Assembly (NCBI RefSeq): GCF_002214185.1
Contig: NZ_CP022161.1
Span: 5,021,767-5,085,766, forward strand
Reading direction: 5' to 3'
DNA length: 64,000 nucleotides
DNA from: Streptomyces capitiformicae
Lineage (GTDB): Bacteria > Actinomycetota > Actinomycetes > Streptomycetales > Streptomycetaceae
Made by a program: the position numbers and the translations under genes. Shown here piece by piece: positions 32,900 through 42,300 of the stretch (the first letter of the stretch is position 1; each line of letters begins with the position of its first letter). The notes beneath the pieces were generated by a model that saw only the letters and a program-made list of their open reading frames with translations, was not told where the DNA came from and did not search any database.

Positions 32900-33670
32900 G
32901 TGAACCCTGAACATCCCGAGGCGCGGGAAGCGCCGGCGGACCCCGAAGACCAGGACAGGGAACCGGAGCGCGGCGCGCCCATCGGCCGCCGCGTCCTCCT
33001 CGGCACTCTCGGCCTCGGCGCCCTGGGCGTGGTCGCCGCCCCCGTTCTTCAGCGCGGCATGGAATCGTTCCTCGGCGCGGCGGCTCAGAAGGACCCCACC
33101 GGCCTGACCGGTCTGCTCCCCAACGGCGGCGGCTTCCGCTACTACTCGGTGACGTCGTCCGTGCCCCGCAAGTCCGCGAAGAACTACCGCCTCACCGTCG
33201 ACGGCCTGGTCGACAAGCCCGCCTCGTACACCCTCGCCGATCTGCGGGCCCTGCCCCAGACCCGGATGGTGAAGGACGTCCAGTGCGTCACGGGCTGGCG
33301 GGTGCCGGACACCCCGTTCGAGGGCGTACGGCTCTCGGAGCTGCTGGACGCGGCCGGGGTGCGCTCCACGGCCGGCGCGATCCGCTTCACCTGCTTCGAC
33401 GGGGCGTACACCGAGAGCCTCACGCTCGAACAGGCGCGCCGCGCGGACGTCCTGGTCGCCCTGCGCATGCAGGACAAGGACATCAGCCACAACCACGGCG
33501 GCCCGGTACGCCTCTACGTCGCGCCCATGTACTTCTACAAGTCGGCCAAGTGGCTCTCCGGCATCGAGGTCACGGAGAAGGTCGAGCCGGGTTACTGGGA
33601 GAAGCGGGGCTACGACATCGACGCGTGGGTGGGCCGATCGAACGGGCGGGACGATGAACCAACGACTTGA
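32900..33670 (+). CDS. Membrane-anchored molybdopterin oxidoreductase (sulfite-oxidase/MsrP-like)
   Basis: 256 residues. A charged N-terminus and one hydrophobic segment after a twin-arginine-like RR (GRRVLLGTLGLGALGVVAAP) suggest Tat export with an uncleaved anchor. The sulfite-oxidase-fold molybdopterin domain follows, with VDGLVDKPASYTLADLRALP, the molybdenum-ligand cysteine in VKDVQCVTGW, and FEGVRLSELLD. Its stop overlaps the cytochrome b gene start by 17 bases, so the pair is translated together and forms a two-component redox enzyme passing electrons through haem, analogous to MsrP/MsrQ. Substrate unproven. Confidence 0.85.
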   Translation: MNPEHPEAREAPADPEDQDREPERGAPIGRRVLLGTLGLGALGVVAAPVLQRGMESFLGAAAQKDPTGLTGLLPNGGGFRYYSVTSSVPRKSAKNYRLTVDGLVDKPASYTLADLRALPQTRMVKDVQCVTGWRVPDTPFEGVRLSELLDAAGVRSTAGAIRFTCFDGAYTESLTLEQARRADVLVALRMQDKDISHNHGGPVRLYVAPMYFYKSAKWLSGIEVTEKVEPGYWEKRGYDIDAWVGRSNGRDDEPTT

Positions 33671-34454
33671 GGCGCAGCCGGTTGCCTCCGGGACCCGCGT
33701 CCGGCGCTTCACACCGGCCGAACGCTGGATCCACCGCACGACGGCCGCCCTGATGGGCGTCTGCGTGGCGACGGCGGCCTGCCTCTACGTCCCCGCCCTC
33801 GCCGAACTCGTCGGTCGCCGGGCCCTGGTGGTGACGCTCCACAAGTGGACGGGCCTGCTCCTCCCGCTCCCGGTCCTCGCGGGCCTGGCCTCCCGCACGT
33901 TCCGCGCCGACGTCGGCCGCCTGAACCGCTGGGGTCCACACGACCGCCTCTGGCTCCGCGCCGCCCGCTGTCGTGTCCCGGGCCTTGGGCCCTGTCGCCA
34001 CACTCCCGGCTGCCTCACGACGCCATTCACGCACGCTGGCCGCACCGGGCGAAAGCCCAAGTACATCCAGTACGAGGGCTTTCACCCGGCACGCCCAGAG
34101 CACGCACCTGACACCGTGAGGCCCGCCCTTCGGGCGGACGACGGGAGTGTGGCGACAGGGCCCCGCCCCGCCGCCAAGTTCAACGCCGGGCAGAAGCTCT
34201 ACGCCGCCTGGATCGCCGGCGCCACCCTCGTCATGCTCGCCACGGGCCTGATGATGTGGTTCACCCACCTCACCCCCCTGATGTGGCGCACCAGCGCGAC
34301 GTTCGTCCATGACTGGCTCGCGCTGACGATCGGTATTGTCCTGGCCGGCCACATCGGCATGGCCCTCGGAGACCCGGAGGCCAGGCGGGGATTGCGGACA
34401 GGGCTGGTGAGCCGGGAGTGGGCGGACCGGGAACATCCGCTGTGGCGGCCGTAG
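33654..34454 (+). CDS. Di-haem cytochrome b subunit with a 59-residue in-frame element insertion
   Basis: 266 residues. Four membrane helices contain likely haem ligands: RWIHRTTAALMG (helix 1), VTLHKWTGLLLPL (helix 2), ATFVHDWLALTIG and LAGHIGMALGD (helix 4). It is the membrane partner of the molybdoenzyme encoded just upstream. Between helices 2 and 3, residues 112-170 (bases 33987-34163) are encoded by palindrome-armed element copy B: they are Pro/Arg/Thr-rich and unlike the family. Without them the protein would be 207 residues, the usual size. The element is 177 bases, exactly 59 codons with no stop, so the gene stays open and the extra loop lies on the cytoplasmic side by the positive-inside rule. 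Whether it still works is unknown. Confidence 0.82.
   Translation: MNQRLEAQPVASGTRVRRFTPAERWIHRTTAALMGVCVATAACLYVPALAELVGRRALVVTLHKWTGLLLPLPVLAGLASRTFRADVGRLNRWGPHDRLWLRAARCRVPGLGPCRHTPGCLTTPFTHAGRTGRKPKYIQYEGFHPARPEHAPDTVRPALRADDGSVATGPRPAAKFNAGQKLYAAWIAGATLVMLATGLMMWFTHLTPLMWRTSATFVHDWLALTIGIVLAGHIGMALGDPEARRGLRTGLVSREWADREHPLWRP
33987..34163. mobile_element. Palindrome-armed element, copy B (177 bp), inside the cytochrome b gene
   Basis: Perfect 22-base terminal inverted repeats (33987-34008 starting GGGCCCTGTCGCCACACTCC; complement at 34142-34163). The interior has GCACCGGGCGAAAGCCCAAG, then CCCGGCACGCC and GAGCACGCACC, shared with copies A and C. It lacks the nested repeat found in those copies, so it is the simplest form. 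No target-site duplication is visible. Confidence 0.7.
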
Positions 34455-34558
34455 GGGTCCCCGGATGAAGTCCGCCGCCGCGGCGCCAAGCCACGACGGC
34501 GGGTTCCGGCGGTGCCGAACCGAACTCCCGGCAACCACCCACCAGTTCTCCGGCGCCC

Positions 34559-35956
34559 CTAGATAACCAGCGACAACAGCAACACCATCGCCCCCGCCAC
34601 CACCGAGATGATCGTCTCCATCACCGACCAGCTCTTGATGGTCTGCCCGACGCTCATCCCGAAGTACTCCTTGACCATCCAGAAGCCGGCGTCGTTGACA
34701 TGGCTGAAGAACAGCGACCCGGCACCGATGGCCAGCACCAACAGAGCCGCGTGGGTCGTCGACATGTCCGCGGCCAGCGGTGCCACGAGCCCCGCCGCCG
34801 AGATCGTCGCGACGGTCGCCGACCCCGTGGCCAACCGGATCGCCACCGCGATGAGCCAGGCCAGGACGAGCGCGGGTATCGACCAGTCCTCGGAGATGTC
34901 CAGGATCATCTGCCCGACCCCGGAGTCGATGAGCGTCTGCTTGAACCCGCCACCGGCACCGACGATCAGCAGGATCCCGGCGATCGGCGCGAGGGACGTC
35001 TCGACGGTCGACGCCAGCCGCCCCTTGGCGAACCCGGCCGCCCGCCCCAGCGTGAACATGCCCACGATCACCGCCGCGAGCAGCGCGATCAGCGGCGACC
35101 CGACGACGTCGAAGACCCGCTGGACCATGTTCTCCGGGTCGTCCACGACGATGTCCACCAGCGCCTTGGCCAGCATCAGTATGACCGGCAGCAGCACGGT
35201 CGCGATGGTCGCGCCGAACCCGGGCCGCTTCTCCAGCTCCTCCGAGGCCCGTAGGGAAATCATGCGCTCGGGCACCGGAACATCCACCCACCGGGCCGCG
35301 TACGTGGAGAACAGCGGCCCGGCGATGACCACGGTCGGTATCGCGACGACCAGGCCCAGCGCCAGCGTCACCCCCAGGTTGGCCTTGACCGCGTCGATGG
35401 CGACCAGCGGACCGGGGTGCGGCGGGATCAGCCCGTGCATGACGGACAGACCGGCGAGGGCGGGCACGCCGATCCGCATCAGCGAGTAGCCGCCGCGCTT
35501 GGCGACCATCAGCACCACCGGGATGAGCAGCACGATCCCGACCTCGAAGAACAGCGGCAGCCCGATCACGGAGGCGATCAGCACCATCGCCCACGGCATC
35601 GCCCGCCCGCCGGCCTTCGCGAGGATCGTGTCGACGATCTGGTCGGCGCCGCCGGAGTCCGCGAGCAGCTTGCCGAGGATCGCGCCCAGCGCGATGAGCA
35701 CGCCCACCCCGGCCACGGTCGACCCGAGCCCGGCGGTGAAGCTGGCTATCGCTTTGTCCAGCGGCGCTCCGGCGACCGCGCCGAGCGCGAGCGTGCCGAT
35801 GGTCAGCGCCAGAAAGGCGTGCACCTTGAACCTGGTGATGAGGACGACGATGACGGCGATGCCTGCCAGCACGGCGATGCCGAGTTGAGTGTGGCCCGCC
35901 GAGGTGATCGGCTCGACGGGGTCCGCTGCCAGCATCTCGACGTTGAGTATGGGCAC
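34559..35956 (-). CDS. gntP: GntP-family gluconate:H+ symporter
   Basis: 465 residues with about 12-14 hydrophobic segments and the GntP signatures IGLPLFFEVGIVLLIPVV, HGLIPPHPGPLVAIDA and SATVATISAAGLVAP. Imports gluconate across the inner membrane. The GTG at 35956 follows AAGGA; the longer reading to 36022 crosses the tandem repeat region. Downstream of gluconokinase on the same strand, with gntR divergent, so uptake, phosphorylation and control genes are together. Confidence 0.92.
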   Translation of the reverse strand: MPILNVEMLAADPVEPITSAGHTQLGIAVLAGIAVIVVLITRFKVHAFLALTIGTLALGAVAGAPLDKAIASFTAGLGSTVAGVGVLIALGAILGKLLADSGGADQIVDTILAKAGGRAMPWAMVLIASVIGLPLFFEVGIVLLIPVVLMVAKRGGYSLMRIGVPALAGLSVMHGLIPPHPGPLVAIDAVKANLGVTLALGLVVAIPTVVIAGPLFSTYAARWVDVPVPERMISLRASEELEKRPGFGATIATVLLPVILMLAKALVDIVVDDPENMVQRVFDVVGSPLIALLAAVIVGMFTLGRAAGFAKGRLASTVETSLAPIAGILLIVGAGGGFKQTLIDSGVGQMILDISEDWSIPALVLAWLIAVAIRLATGSATVATISAAGLVAPLAADMSTTHAALLVLAIGAGSLFFSHVNDAGFWMVKEYFGMSVGQTIKSWSVMETIISVVAGAMVLLLSLVI

Positions 35957-35992
35957 GGTGAATGAGTCCTTGTGTGGAAGGGGAGTTGGGAC

Positions 35993-36024
35993 GAGCCAAG
36001 GAGCCAAGGAGCCAAGGAGCAAGG
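35993..36024. repeat. Tandem 8-base repeat between gntP and gntK
   Basis: GAGCCAAG repeated three times followed by a degenerate fourth unit (GAGCAAGG). Its minus-strand form CTTGGCTC lies between the gntK stop and the gntP start. Confidence 0.85.
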
Positions 36025-36027
36025 TGC

Positions 36028-36543
36028 TTACGACGCCGGACCGAGCTCCCGCAGCGCGGCGACCGCCCGCTCGGTGATCTCCTCGGGGCCGCCCGAGACA
36101 TCGACGGAGACACCGGCCTCGTCCGCTTCCAGCGGCTGCAGCGTGGCGAACTGCGAGTCGAGCAGCGCCGTCGGCATGAAGTGCCCCCGCCGGTGCGACA
36201 GCCGGTCCTCGACGAGCTCGCGGTCACCGGTGAGGTGCACGAAGACGAGCCCGGGCGCGGCGGACCGCAACCGGTCCCGGTAGCCGCGCTTGAGAGCCGA
36301 GCAGCTGACCACCCCGCCGAGTCCGGCCCGGCCGTGGGCCCACCGGCCGATGGAGTCCAGCCACGGCCACCGGTCCACGTCCTCAAGCGGAATCCCGGCC
36401 GACATCTTCGCGATGTTGGCCTCGGGGTGGAAGTCGTCGCCCTCGGCGTACGGAACGCCGAGCCTGGCCGCGAGCAGGGGACCGATCGTGGTCTTCCCGG
36501 TTCCTGACACGCCCATCACCACGACGACGGGAGGGGTACCCAT
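36028..36543 (-). CDS. gntK: Gluconokinase
   Basis: 171 residues, typical of bacterial GntK. The P-loop is VMGVSGTGKTT. Also seen are GDDFHPEANIAKMSAGIPL (gluconate/Mg region), DRWPWL, CSALKRGYRDRLR, and FVHLTGDRELVEDRLSHRRGHF (lid). It phosphorylates gluconate to 6-phosphogluconate for the pentose phosphate pathway. The ATG at 36543 is the family-like start; the upstream ATG-led reading adds an acidic leader. gntP follows 71 bases downstream and gntR is divergent. Confidence 0.95.
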   Translation of the reverse strand: MGTPPVVVVMGVSGTGKTTIGPLLAARLGVPYAEGDDFHPEANIAKMSAGIPLEDVDRWPWLDSIGRWAHGRAGLGGVVSCSALKRGYRDRLRSAAPGLVFVHLTGDRELVEDRLSHRRGHFMPTALLDSQFATLQPLEADEAGVSVDVSGGPEEITERAVAALRELGPAS

Positions 36544-36662
36544 CACTACCTCGCTGTCCTCGTCGACATCTGAGACGTCACCCGACGACGACACTGAAGC
36601 TCATTAGATACGACGATTTCAAGCCCCAGGCATAAATAAATCAGACTTTTCCTTCGTCTTCC

Positions 36663-37409
36663 ATGCCTCGTACCCTGATCCCCATGACCACACCGGGCCG
36701 GGGGCTGCACGGCCGAGTACTGGAAACCCTCGGTCCGGCGATCACGGCGGGCGAGTACCCGCCGGGCAGTGTGCTGCGCACGGACGAACTCGCCCAGACC
36801 TTCGAGGTGTCGCGCTCGGTGATGCGCGAGGCGGTCCGCGTCCTGGAGTCGATGCACCTGGTGGAGTCCCGCCGCCGGGTGGGTGTGATCGTCCGCCCGT
36901 CCGCCGAGTGGAACGTCTACGACCCCCAGGTCATCCGCTGGCGCCTGGCCGGCGCCGACCGCCCCCGCCAACTGCGCTCGCTCACCGTGCTCCGCTCGGC
37001 CGTCGAACCGGTCGCCGCGGGCCTCGCCGCCCGTAACGCCACGGCCGAGCAGTGCGCCGCGATCACCGAGTGCGCGCTCGGCATGGTCGCCAACTCACGC
37101 GGCCACCAACTGGAGGGCTACCTCCTCCACGACGTCGCCTTCCACCGCCTGATCCTCAACGCGTCCGGCAACGAGATGTTCGCCCGCCTCGGCGACGTGG
37201 TCGAGGAAGTCCTGGCGGGCCGCACCCACCACGAGGTCATGTTCCACGACCCCGACCCGGCCGCCGTCACCCTCCACGTCGACCTCGCCGAAGCCATCCG
37301 CGAGGGCGACGCGGCCCGAGCCGAACAACTCACCCGCGAGATCACCGTCGGCGCCCTCCAGGAACTGGACGTCCTGGCCCCCAACGGCCACGCCCCGGCC
37401 TCCGGTTGA
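36663..37409 (+). CDS. gntR: GntR-family regulator (FCD subfamily), gluconate operon
   Basis: 248 residues from the first ATG; an in-frame ATG at 36684 (MTTPGRGLHGRVLE) is an equally good start. The winged helix-turn-helix spans GSVLRTDELAQTFEVSRSVM and REAVRVLESMHLVE. The all-helical FCD ligand domain has metal-binding residues in YLLHDVAFHRLILNASGN and a later HVDLAEAI. Divergent from gntK-gntP, which it presumably represses in the absence of gluconate. The gap 36600-36660 is AT-rich (CATAAATAAATC), but I found no clear palindrome. Confidence 0.9.
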   Translation: MPRTLIPMTTPGRGLHGRVLETLGPAITAGEYPPGSVLRTDELAQTFEVSRSVMREAVRVLESMHLVESRRRVGVIVRPSAEWNVYDPQVIRWRLAGADRPRQLRSLTVLRSAVEPVAAGLAARNATAEQCAAITECALGMVANSRGHQLEGYLLHDVAFHRLILNASGNEMFARLGDVVEEVLAGRTHHEVMFHDPDPAAVTLHVDLAEAIREGDAARAEQLTREITVGALQELDVLAPNGHAPASG

Positions 37410-37429
37410 CCCAGGTCGGAGACTCTGGC

Positions 37430-37870
37430 CTAGGTCAGAAACTCCCCGTCCACATACACCCAGGCTCCGTCCACCCGCTCGAACCGGCTCCGCTCGTGCA
37501 GCGCGCCGCCCCGGAAAGAGGCGCGGAAGGTGACGGTGCCGGTGGTGTGGAAGGCCGAGCCGTCACGCGTGTCGAGGATCTCCAGCCCGGTCCACCGCAT
37601 GCCCGGGTCGAAGTCGACGTTCGAGGGGCGCGTACGAGGGTGCCAGGTCCGCAGCAGGTACCCCTCGTCCCGTACGACGAACGCGGCGTAGCGGGACCGC
37701 ATCAGCGCCTCGGCGGTCGGGGCGGCGACGTTACCGGAGTGGAGGCGGCCGCAGCAGCTGTCGTACGTCTCAGGGAGCCCGCACGGGCACGGCCGAGGGG
37801 CGGTCGAGGAGGGCCCGGACGTTGGCTTCCGAGTGGCCTTGGAGCGACGGCGCGACGACATGCCTGCCAT
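37430..37870 (-). CDS. YchJ-family protein (UPF0225) with SEC-C motif
   Basis: 146 residues. The basic N-terminus is followed by the metal-binding SEC-C-like motif PCPCGLPETYDSCCGRLH, then MRSRYAAFVVRDEGYLLRTW and the YchJ cystatin-like domain ending RFERVDGAWVYVDGEF. Function unknown. The ATG at 37870 follows AAGG, 11 bases after the M1 peptidase stop, so the two genes are probably co-transcribed. ATG 37861 is the alternative. Confidence 0.85.
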   Translation of the reverse strand: MAGMSSRRRSKATRKPTSGPSSTAPRPCPCGLPETYDSCCGRLHSGNVAAPTAEALMRSRYAAFVVRDEGYLLRTWHPRTRPSNVDFDPGMRWTGLEILDTRDGSAFHTTGTVTFRASFRGGALHERSRFERVDGAWVYVDGEFLT

Positions 37871-37880
37871 TGTGCCCGCC

Positions 37881-39281
37881 TTACGCGGACCCCGCGTTCG
37901 TCGGCGGATACGACGGCCGCGCCGGCACCGCGGCCCTCTTGGACACCGGCGGCGACGGCAACGACGGCAGCGGCGGCAGGGCTGTGTCGTGCAGCCACGC
38001 CCTGAACAGGTCGTCCAGCGAACCGTCCGCGTACCGCGCGGCGTGGGCGGTGAAGGCCGCTGTCGTGACGGCACCACCCCGGTGGACGTTCGCCCAGCCC
38101 CGCAGCATACGGAAGAAGGCGTCGTCGCCGAGCACGCAGCGCACCGCGTGCACGGTCAACCCGCCGCGCTCGTAGAGCCGGTCGTCGAACATCAGCTTCC
38201 GGCCCGGGTCGGCCAGCCGCAGGTCCTGCGGGAGCGCGGACAGCTTCTGGTGCGCGGCGGCGGCCAGTTGCTGAGCGCTCCGGCCGCCGGAGCGCTCCGA
38301 CCACAGCCACTCGGCGTACTTGGCGAAACCTTCGTTCAGCCAGATGTGCCGCCAGTCGGCGATGGACACACTGTTGCCGAACCACTGGTGGGCCAGCTCG
38401 TGCGCGACCAGCCGCTCCGAACCCCGCGCCCCGTCCACGTGGTTGGCGCCGAACAGCGACAACCCCTGTGCCTCGACGGGGACATCGAGCTCCTCCTCGG
38501 TCACCACCACCGCGTACTCACCGAACGGATACGGCCCGAAGAGTTCCTCGAACAGCTCCATCATGGCGGGCTGCCGCGCGAAGTCCCGGGAGAATTCCGT
38601 GAGGAGATGCGCCGGGATGTGCCCGTGCTGCGGTACGCCACCCGGACCCGGGTCGCCCAGCAGCACCGTCTGGTACTTGCCGATCGACAGGCCGACCAGA
38701 TAGCTCGACGTCGGCGCCGACTGCTCGTACACCCACGTCGTCGTGGACGCCTTCGCCGTACGGGTCAGCAGCCGACCGCCCGCCACCACCTGGTACGCGG
38801 ACGGCGTCGTGATCGAGATCTGGTACGACGCCTTGTCGGCCGGCCGGTCGTTGCACGGGTACCACGACGGCGCCCCGATCGGCTGGCTCGCCACCAGCGC
38901 CCCGTCGGTCAGCTCCTCCCAACCGAGCCCGCCCCAGGGGCTGTTCACCGGCTTCGGGTTGCCCGACCAGTGCACCTCGACGGTGAACGCGGCCCCGGCC
39001 CGGATCGGCTTGGCGGGGCGGACGCGCAGCCTGCCGCCCCGGTGCGTGTAGTGCGGTGCCCGGCCGTCGACCCGGACCCGCCCGATCTTGAAGTCGGCGA
39101 GGTTCAGCTGGAACTCGGAGAGCGCGGCACGGCCCGCTATCGCGTTCAGCCGCGCCGTGCCGGAGAGCCGGTTCGGACCGGGGCGGTAGTCCACGGCGAC
39201 CTCGTACCGGTGCACCCGGTAACGGGAATCACCGTTCGCCGGGAAGTACGGGTCCGGACCCACTGACTGCTGAACCGCCAC
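37881..39281 (-). CDS. M1-family zinc metallopeptidase
   Basis: 466 residues. The zinc site is His294-Glu-x-x-His298 (HELAHQWFGN) with the third ligand Glu317 in LNEGFAKY. The N-terminal beta domain (VHRYEVAVDYRPGPNRLSGT) and a GAxxN-like segment ending in PVEAQGLSLFG precede it. It is shorter than full aminopeptidase N, lacking the C-terminal helical domain, as in many streptomycete M1 proteins. I chose the GTG at 39281 (VAVQQSVGPDPYF). The ATG at 39362 would overlap the NRPS stop, and its extra codons lack the G/C third-position bias. No signal peptide. Confidence 0.85.
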   Translation of the reverse strand: MAVQQSVGPDPYFPANGDSRYRVHRYEVAVDYRPGPNRLSGTARLNAIAGRAALSEFQLNLADFKIGRVRVDGRAPHYTHRGGRLRVRPAKPIRAGAAFTVEVHWSGNPKPVNSPWGGLGWEELTDGALVASQPIGAPSWYPCNDRPADKASYQISITTPSAYQVVAGGRLLTRTAKASTTTWVYEQSAPTSSYLVGLSIGKYQTVLLGDPGPGGVPQHGHIPAHLLTEFSRDFARQPAMMELFEELFGPYPFGEYAVVVTEEELDVPVEAQGLSLFGANHVDGARGSERLVAHELAHQWFGNSVSIADWRHIWLNEGFAKYAEWLWSERSGGRSAQQLAAAAHQKLSALPQDLRLADPGRKLMFDDRLYERGGLTVHAVRCVLGDDAFFRMLRGWANVHRGGAVTTAAFTAHAARYADGSLDDLFRAWLHDTALPPLPSLPSPPVSKRAAVPARPSYPPTNAGSA

Positions 39282-39349
39282 TGCCGCTTCTGCTCCCCGC
39301 TCCGCTCTCGTACGACCTCCATCGTCCCCCGACGCGGCCGGGGCCGCAG

Positions 39350-42300
39350 TCAACGGCGCCATGCCTCGATCGGGTTGCCCAGCCACCGGGTGTCGTCGGG
39401 AACGGACTCCGCGGCCATGACCAGCGACGCCGGACCCAGCGTGGTGCGGGCCCCGACCACACTCCCGGGCAGGACGATTCCGCCCGGGCCCAAGGTGGCG
39501 CCCTCACGGAGTTCCACAGTATCCGTCCGCAAGATCCGGTCGTGGAAGAGGTGGGTCTGCAGCACGCACCCCCGGTTCACCGTGGCCCCGTCGCCGAGCG
39601 TGACCAGATCGGTCTCGGGCAGCCAGTAGCTCTCCACCCACACACCCCTGCCGATCCGCGCCCCGAGCCCGCGCAGCCACAGGTTCAGCACCGGCGTACC
39701 GGGCACCGACCCGGCCAGCCACGGCACGGCCAGCACCTCCACGAAGGTGTCCGCCAACTCGTTGCGCCACACGAAACCGCTCCACAGCGGATGCTCACCA
39801 CTGCGATGCCGTCCCACGAGAAGCCACTTCGCCACGATCGAGAGCACGGCTCCCACGGCCCCCGCACCCAGCAGCACGACCCCGCCCAGCAGCCACGCCC
39901 AGCCGCCGAGCACGCTCAGCGCCGCCACCGTCAGCAGCGCGAGCCCCGCCGAGCAGAACACCGGCACGATCCGGCACAGCTCCACCAGCGCCCGCGCCCA
40001 CAACAGCCGCGCCGGCGGCTCGTACGTCCGGCTCTGGTCGCCGCCGGCCGTCGACCGGGGCAGCTTCACCGGCGGCAACCCCAGATACGAGCTGCCCTTC
40101 TTCGCCTTCTTCGGCGTCGCCGACAGCACCCCGACGAGCCCGCCCTCCGGCACGCTCCGCCCCGGCGCGGTCATCCCGGAATTCCCGAGGAACGCCCGCC
40201 GCCCGATCTCCGCCCGCCCGATCCGCATCCAGCCGCCACCCAGCTCGTACGGCGCAGTCAGCGTGTCATCGGCGAGGAACGCCCCGTCCCCGACCGTGGT
40301 CAGGCTCGGCAGCGCGAGCACGGTGGACACCTCGGCGCCCTTGCCGATCCGCATCCCGAGCAGTCGCAGCCACACCGGCGTGACCAGCCCGGCGTACAGC
40401 GGGAACAGCGTCTCCCGCGACCGGTCCATCAGCTGGGTGACCGTCCAGGCCTGCCACCCGATCCTGCTGTGCGTGGGATGCGTGCCCTCGCGCAGCCTGA
40501 GGCTCAGCAGCCGCACGGCGACGAGCAGCAGCAGCGCGTACGCCGCCCCGAACGCGAGCGTGGCCGGCACCAGCCCGATCGCCGCGCCCCGCAGCGCCGC
40601 ACCGAGCCCGGCGTCCGGGTCCACGAACAGACCGAGCACGGCCAGCGCGGCGACCAGGGCGAGCAGCGGCAGCGCGGTCAGCCCGACGCCGGTCACGCCG
40701 TACGACGCCCGCCAGAACAGGCCTCGCTGCGGGCGCTCCTTGGGCCAGTTCCGCTTCGCCTTGCCCAGCTTGACGGCCGGCGCCCCGGCCCAGCGCTGCC
40801 CGGTCGGGACCTGCCCGGCCACGGCGGAACCCGGGGCCACCTCGGCCCGCTTGCCCACGCGCGCCCCCGGCAGCAGCATGCTCCGCGTCCCGACCACCGC
40901 ACCGGCGCCCACCTTCACGGCGCCGATCTCCAACCGATCCCCGTCCAGCCAGTACCCGGAGAGATCCACCTCGGACTCCACGGCCGCACCCCGCCCGAGC
41001 TTGAGCAGCCCGGTCACCGGCGGCAGTGTGTGCAGGTCCACATCCGCCCCGACCTTGGCGCCCAGGGCGCGGGCGTACCGCTCCAGCCAGACCCCGGTCA
41101 GCGAGGTCGCGCCACTGAACTCGGCCAGCCGCTCGGCCGCCCACAACCGCAGATGCACGCTTCCGCCACGGGCGTACCGACCGGGCTCGACTCCGCGCAG
41201 CAGCAGCCGCGCCCCGCCCGCCGCGATCGCGAGCCGCCCCGGCGGGCTGAAGAACAGCACCGCCCCGGCCACGACCGCCCACCAGGGCGCGGTCGGCAGC
41301 CAGCCGTACGGAGTGAGCAGATTCCCGAGCGCGGCCAACGGGACGACCCACCGCAGCCCGAGCAGCGTGAACAGCGTGACGAGCAGCAGCGACTGGACGA
41401 CACGGGCCCGTACCGGCACGGGGGTCACCGCACGCTCGGCACCGTCCTCCTGGCCGGACTCCTCCAGATACCGGGCCAGCTTCCGCACCGTCGGCCGCTG
41501 GTAGATGTCCAGCACGGCGACGCTCGGATACCGGCTCCGCAGCTTCGTCGTCAGCTGGGCGGCGGCCAGACTGCCGCCACCGATCGCGAAGAAGTCGTCC
41601 TCCGCGCCGCCGACCGGCACCCCGAGCACCTCGGCCCACTGCTCGGCGAGCCACGCCTCGGTCCCGTACAACTCCTCGGCCGGACCGGCGGTCTCCAGCT
41701 CCGGAAGCGGCCACGGCAGCGCGTTCCGGTCGACCTTCCCGGACGTCCGTGTCGGCAGCTCCGTCACCGGCGCCAGCAGCGGCACCAACGCGGCCGGCAG
41801 CTCGGCCCGCAGCTTCTCGACGGCCGCCGCCTGGTCCCACCCGTCCTGGGTGACGACGTACCCGACGAGCAGCTGATTGCCGCTCCGCGCGGTCCGTACG
41901 GCCGCCGCGGCACCCGCGACACCGGGCAGCGCCTGCAACGCGGCGTCGACCTCACCCAGCTCGATCCGCCGTCCGCCGAGCTTGATCTGCTCATCGGCCC
42001 GCCCGAGGAAGATCAACCCCTCGGGCTCGGCCTTGACGAGATCCCCGCTCCGGTAGGCGCGCTCCCAGCCGAGCGACTTGAGCGGCGCGTACTTCTCCGC
42101 GTCCTTCTCGGCGTCGAGATACCGCGCCAGCCCGACCCCGCCGATGACCAGCTGCCCGCTGCCCCCCATCGGCACGGGCTCCCCGGCCTCGTCGACGACG
42201 GCCAGCTCCCAGCCGCCCAGGGGCAGCCCGATCCGAATGGGCTCCTCACCCGACATGAGCGAGGCACAGGCGACCACTGTCGCCTCGGTGGGCCCGTACG

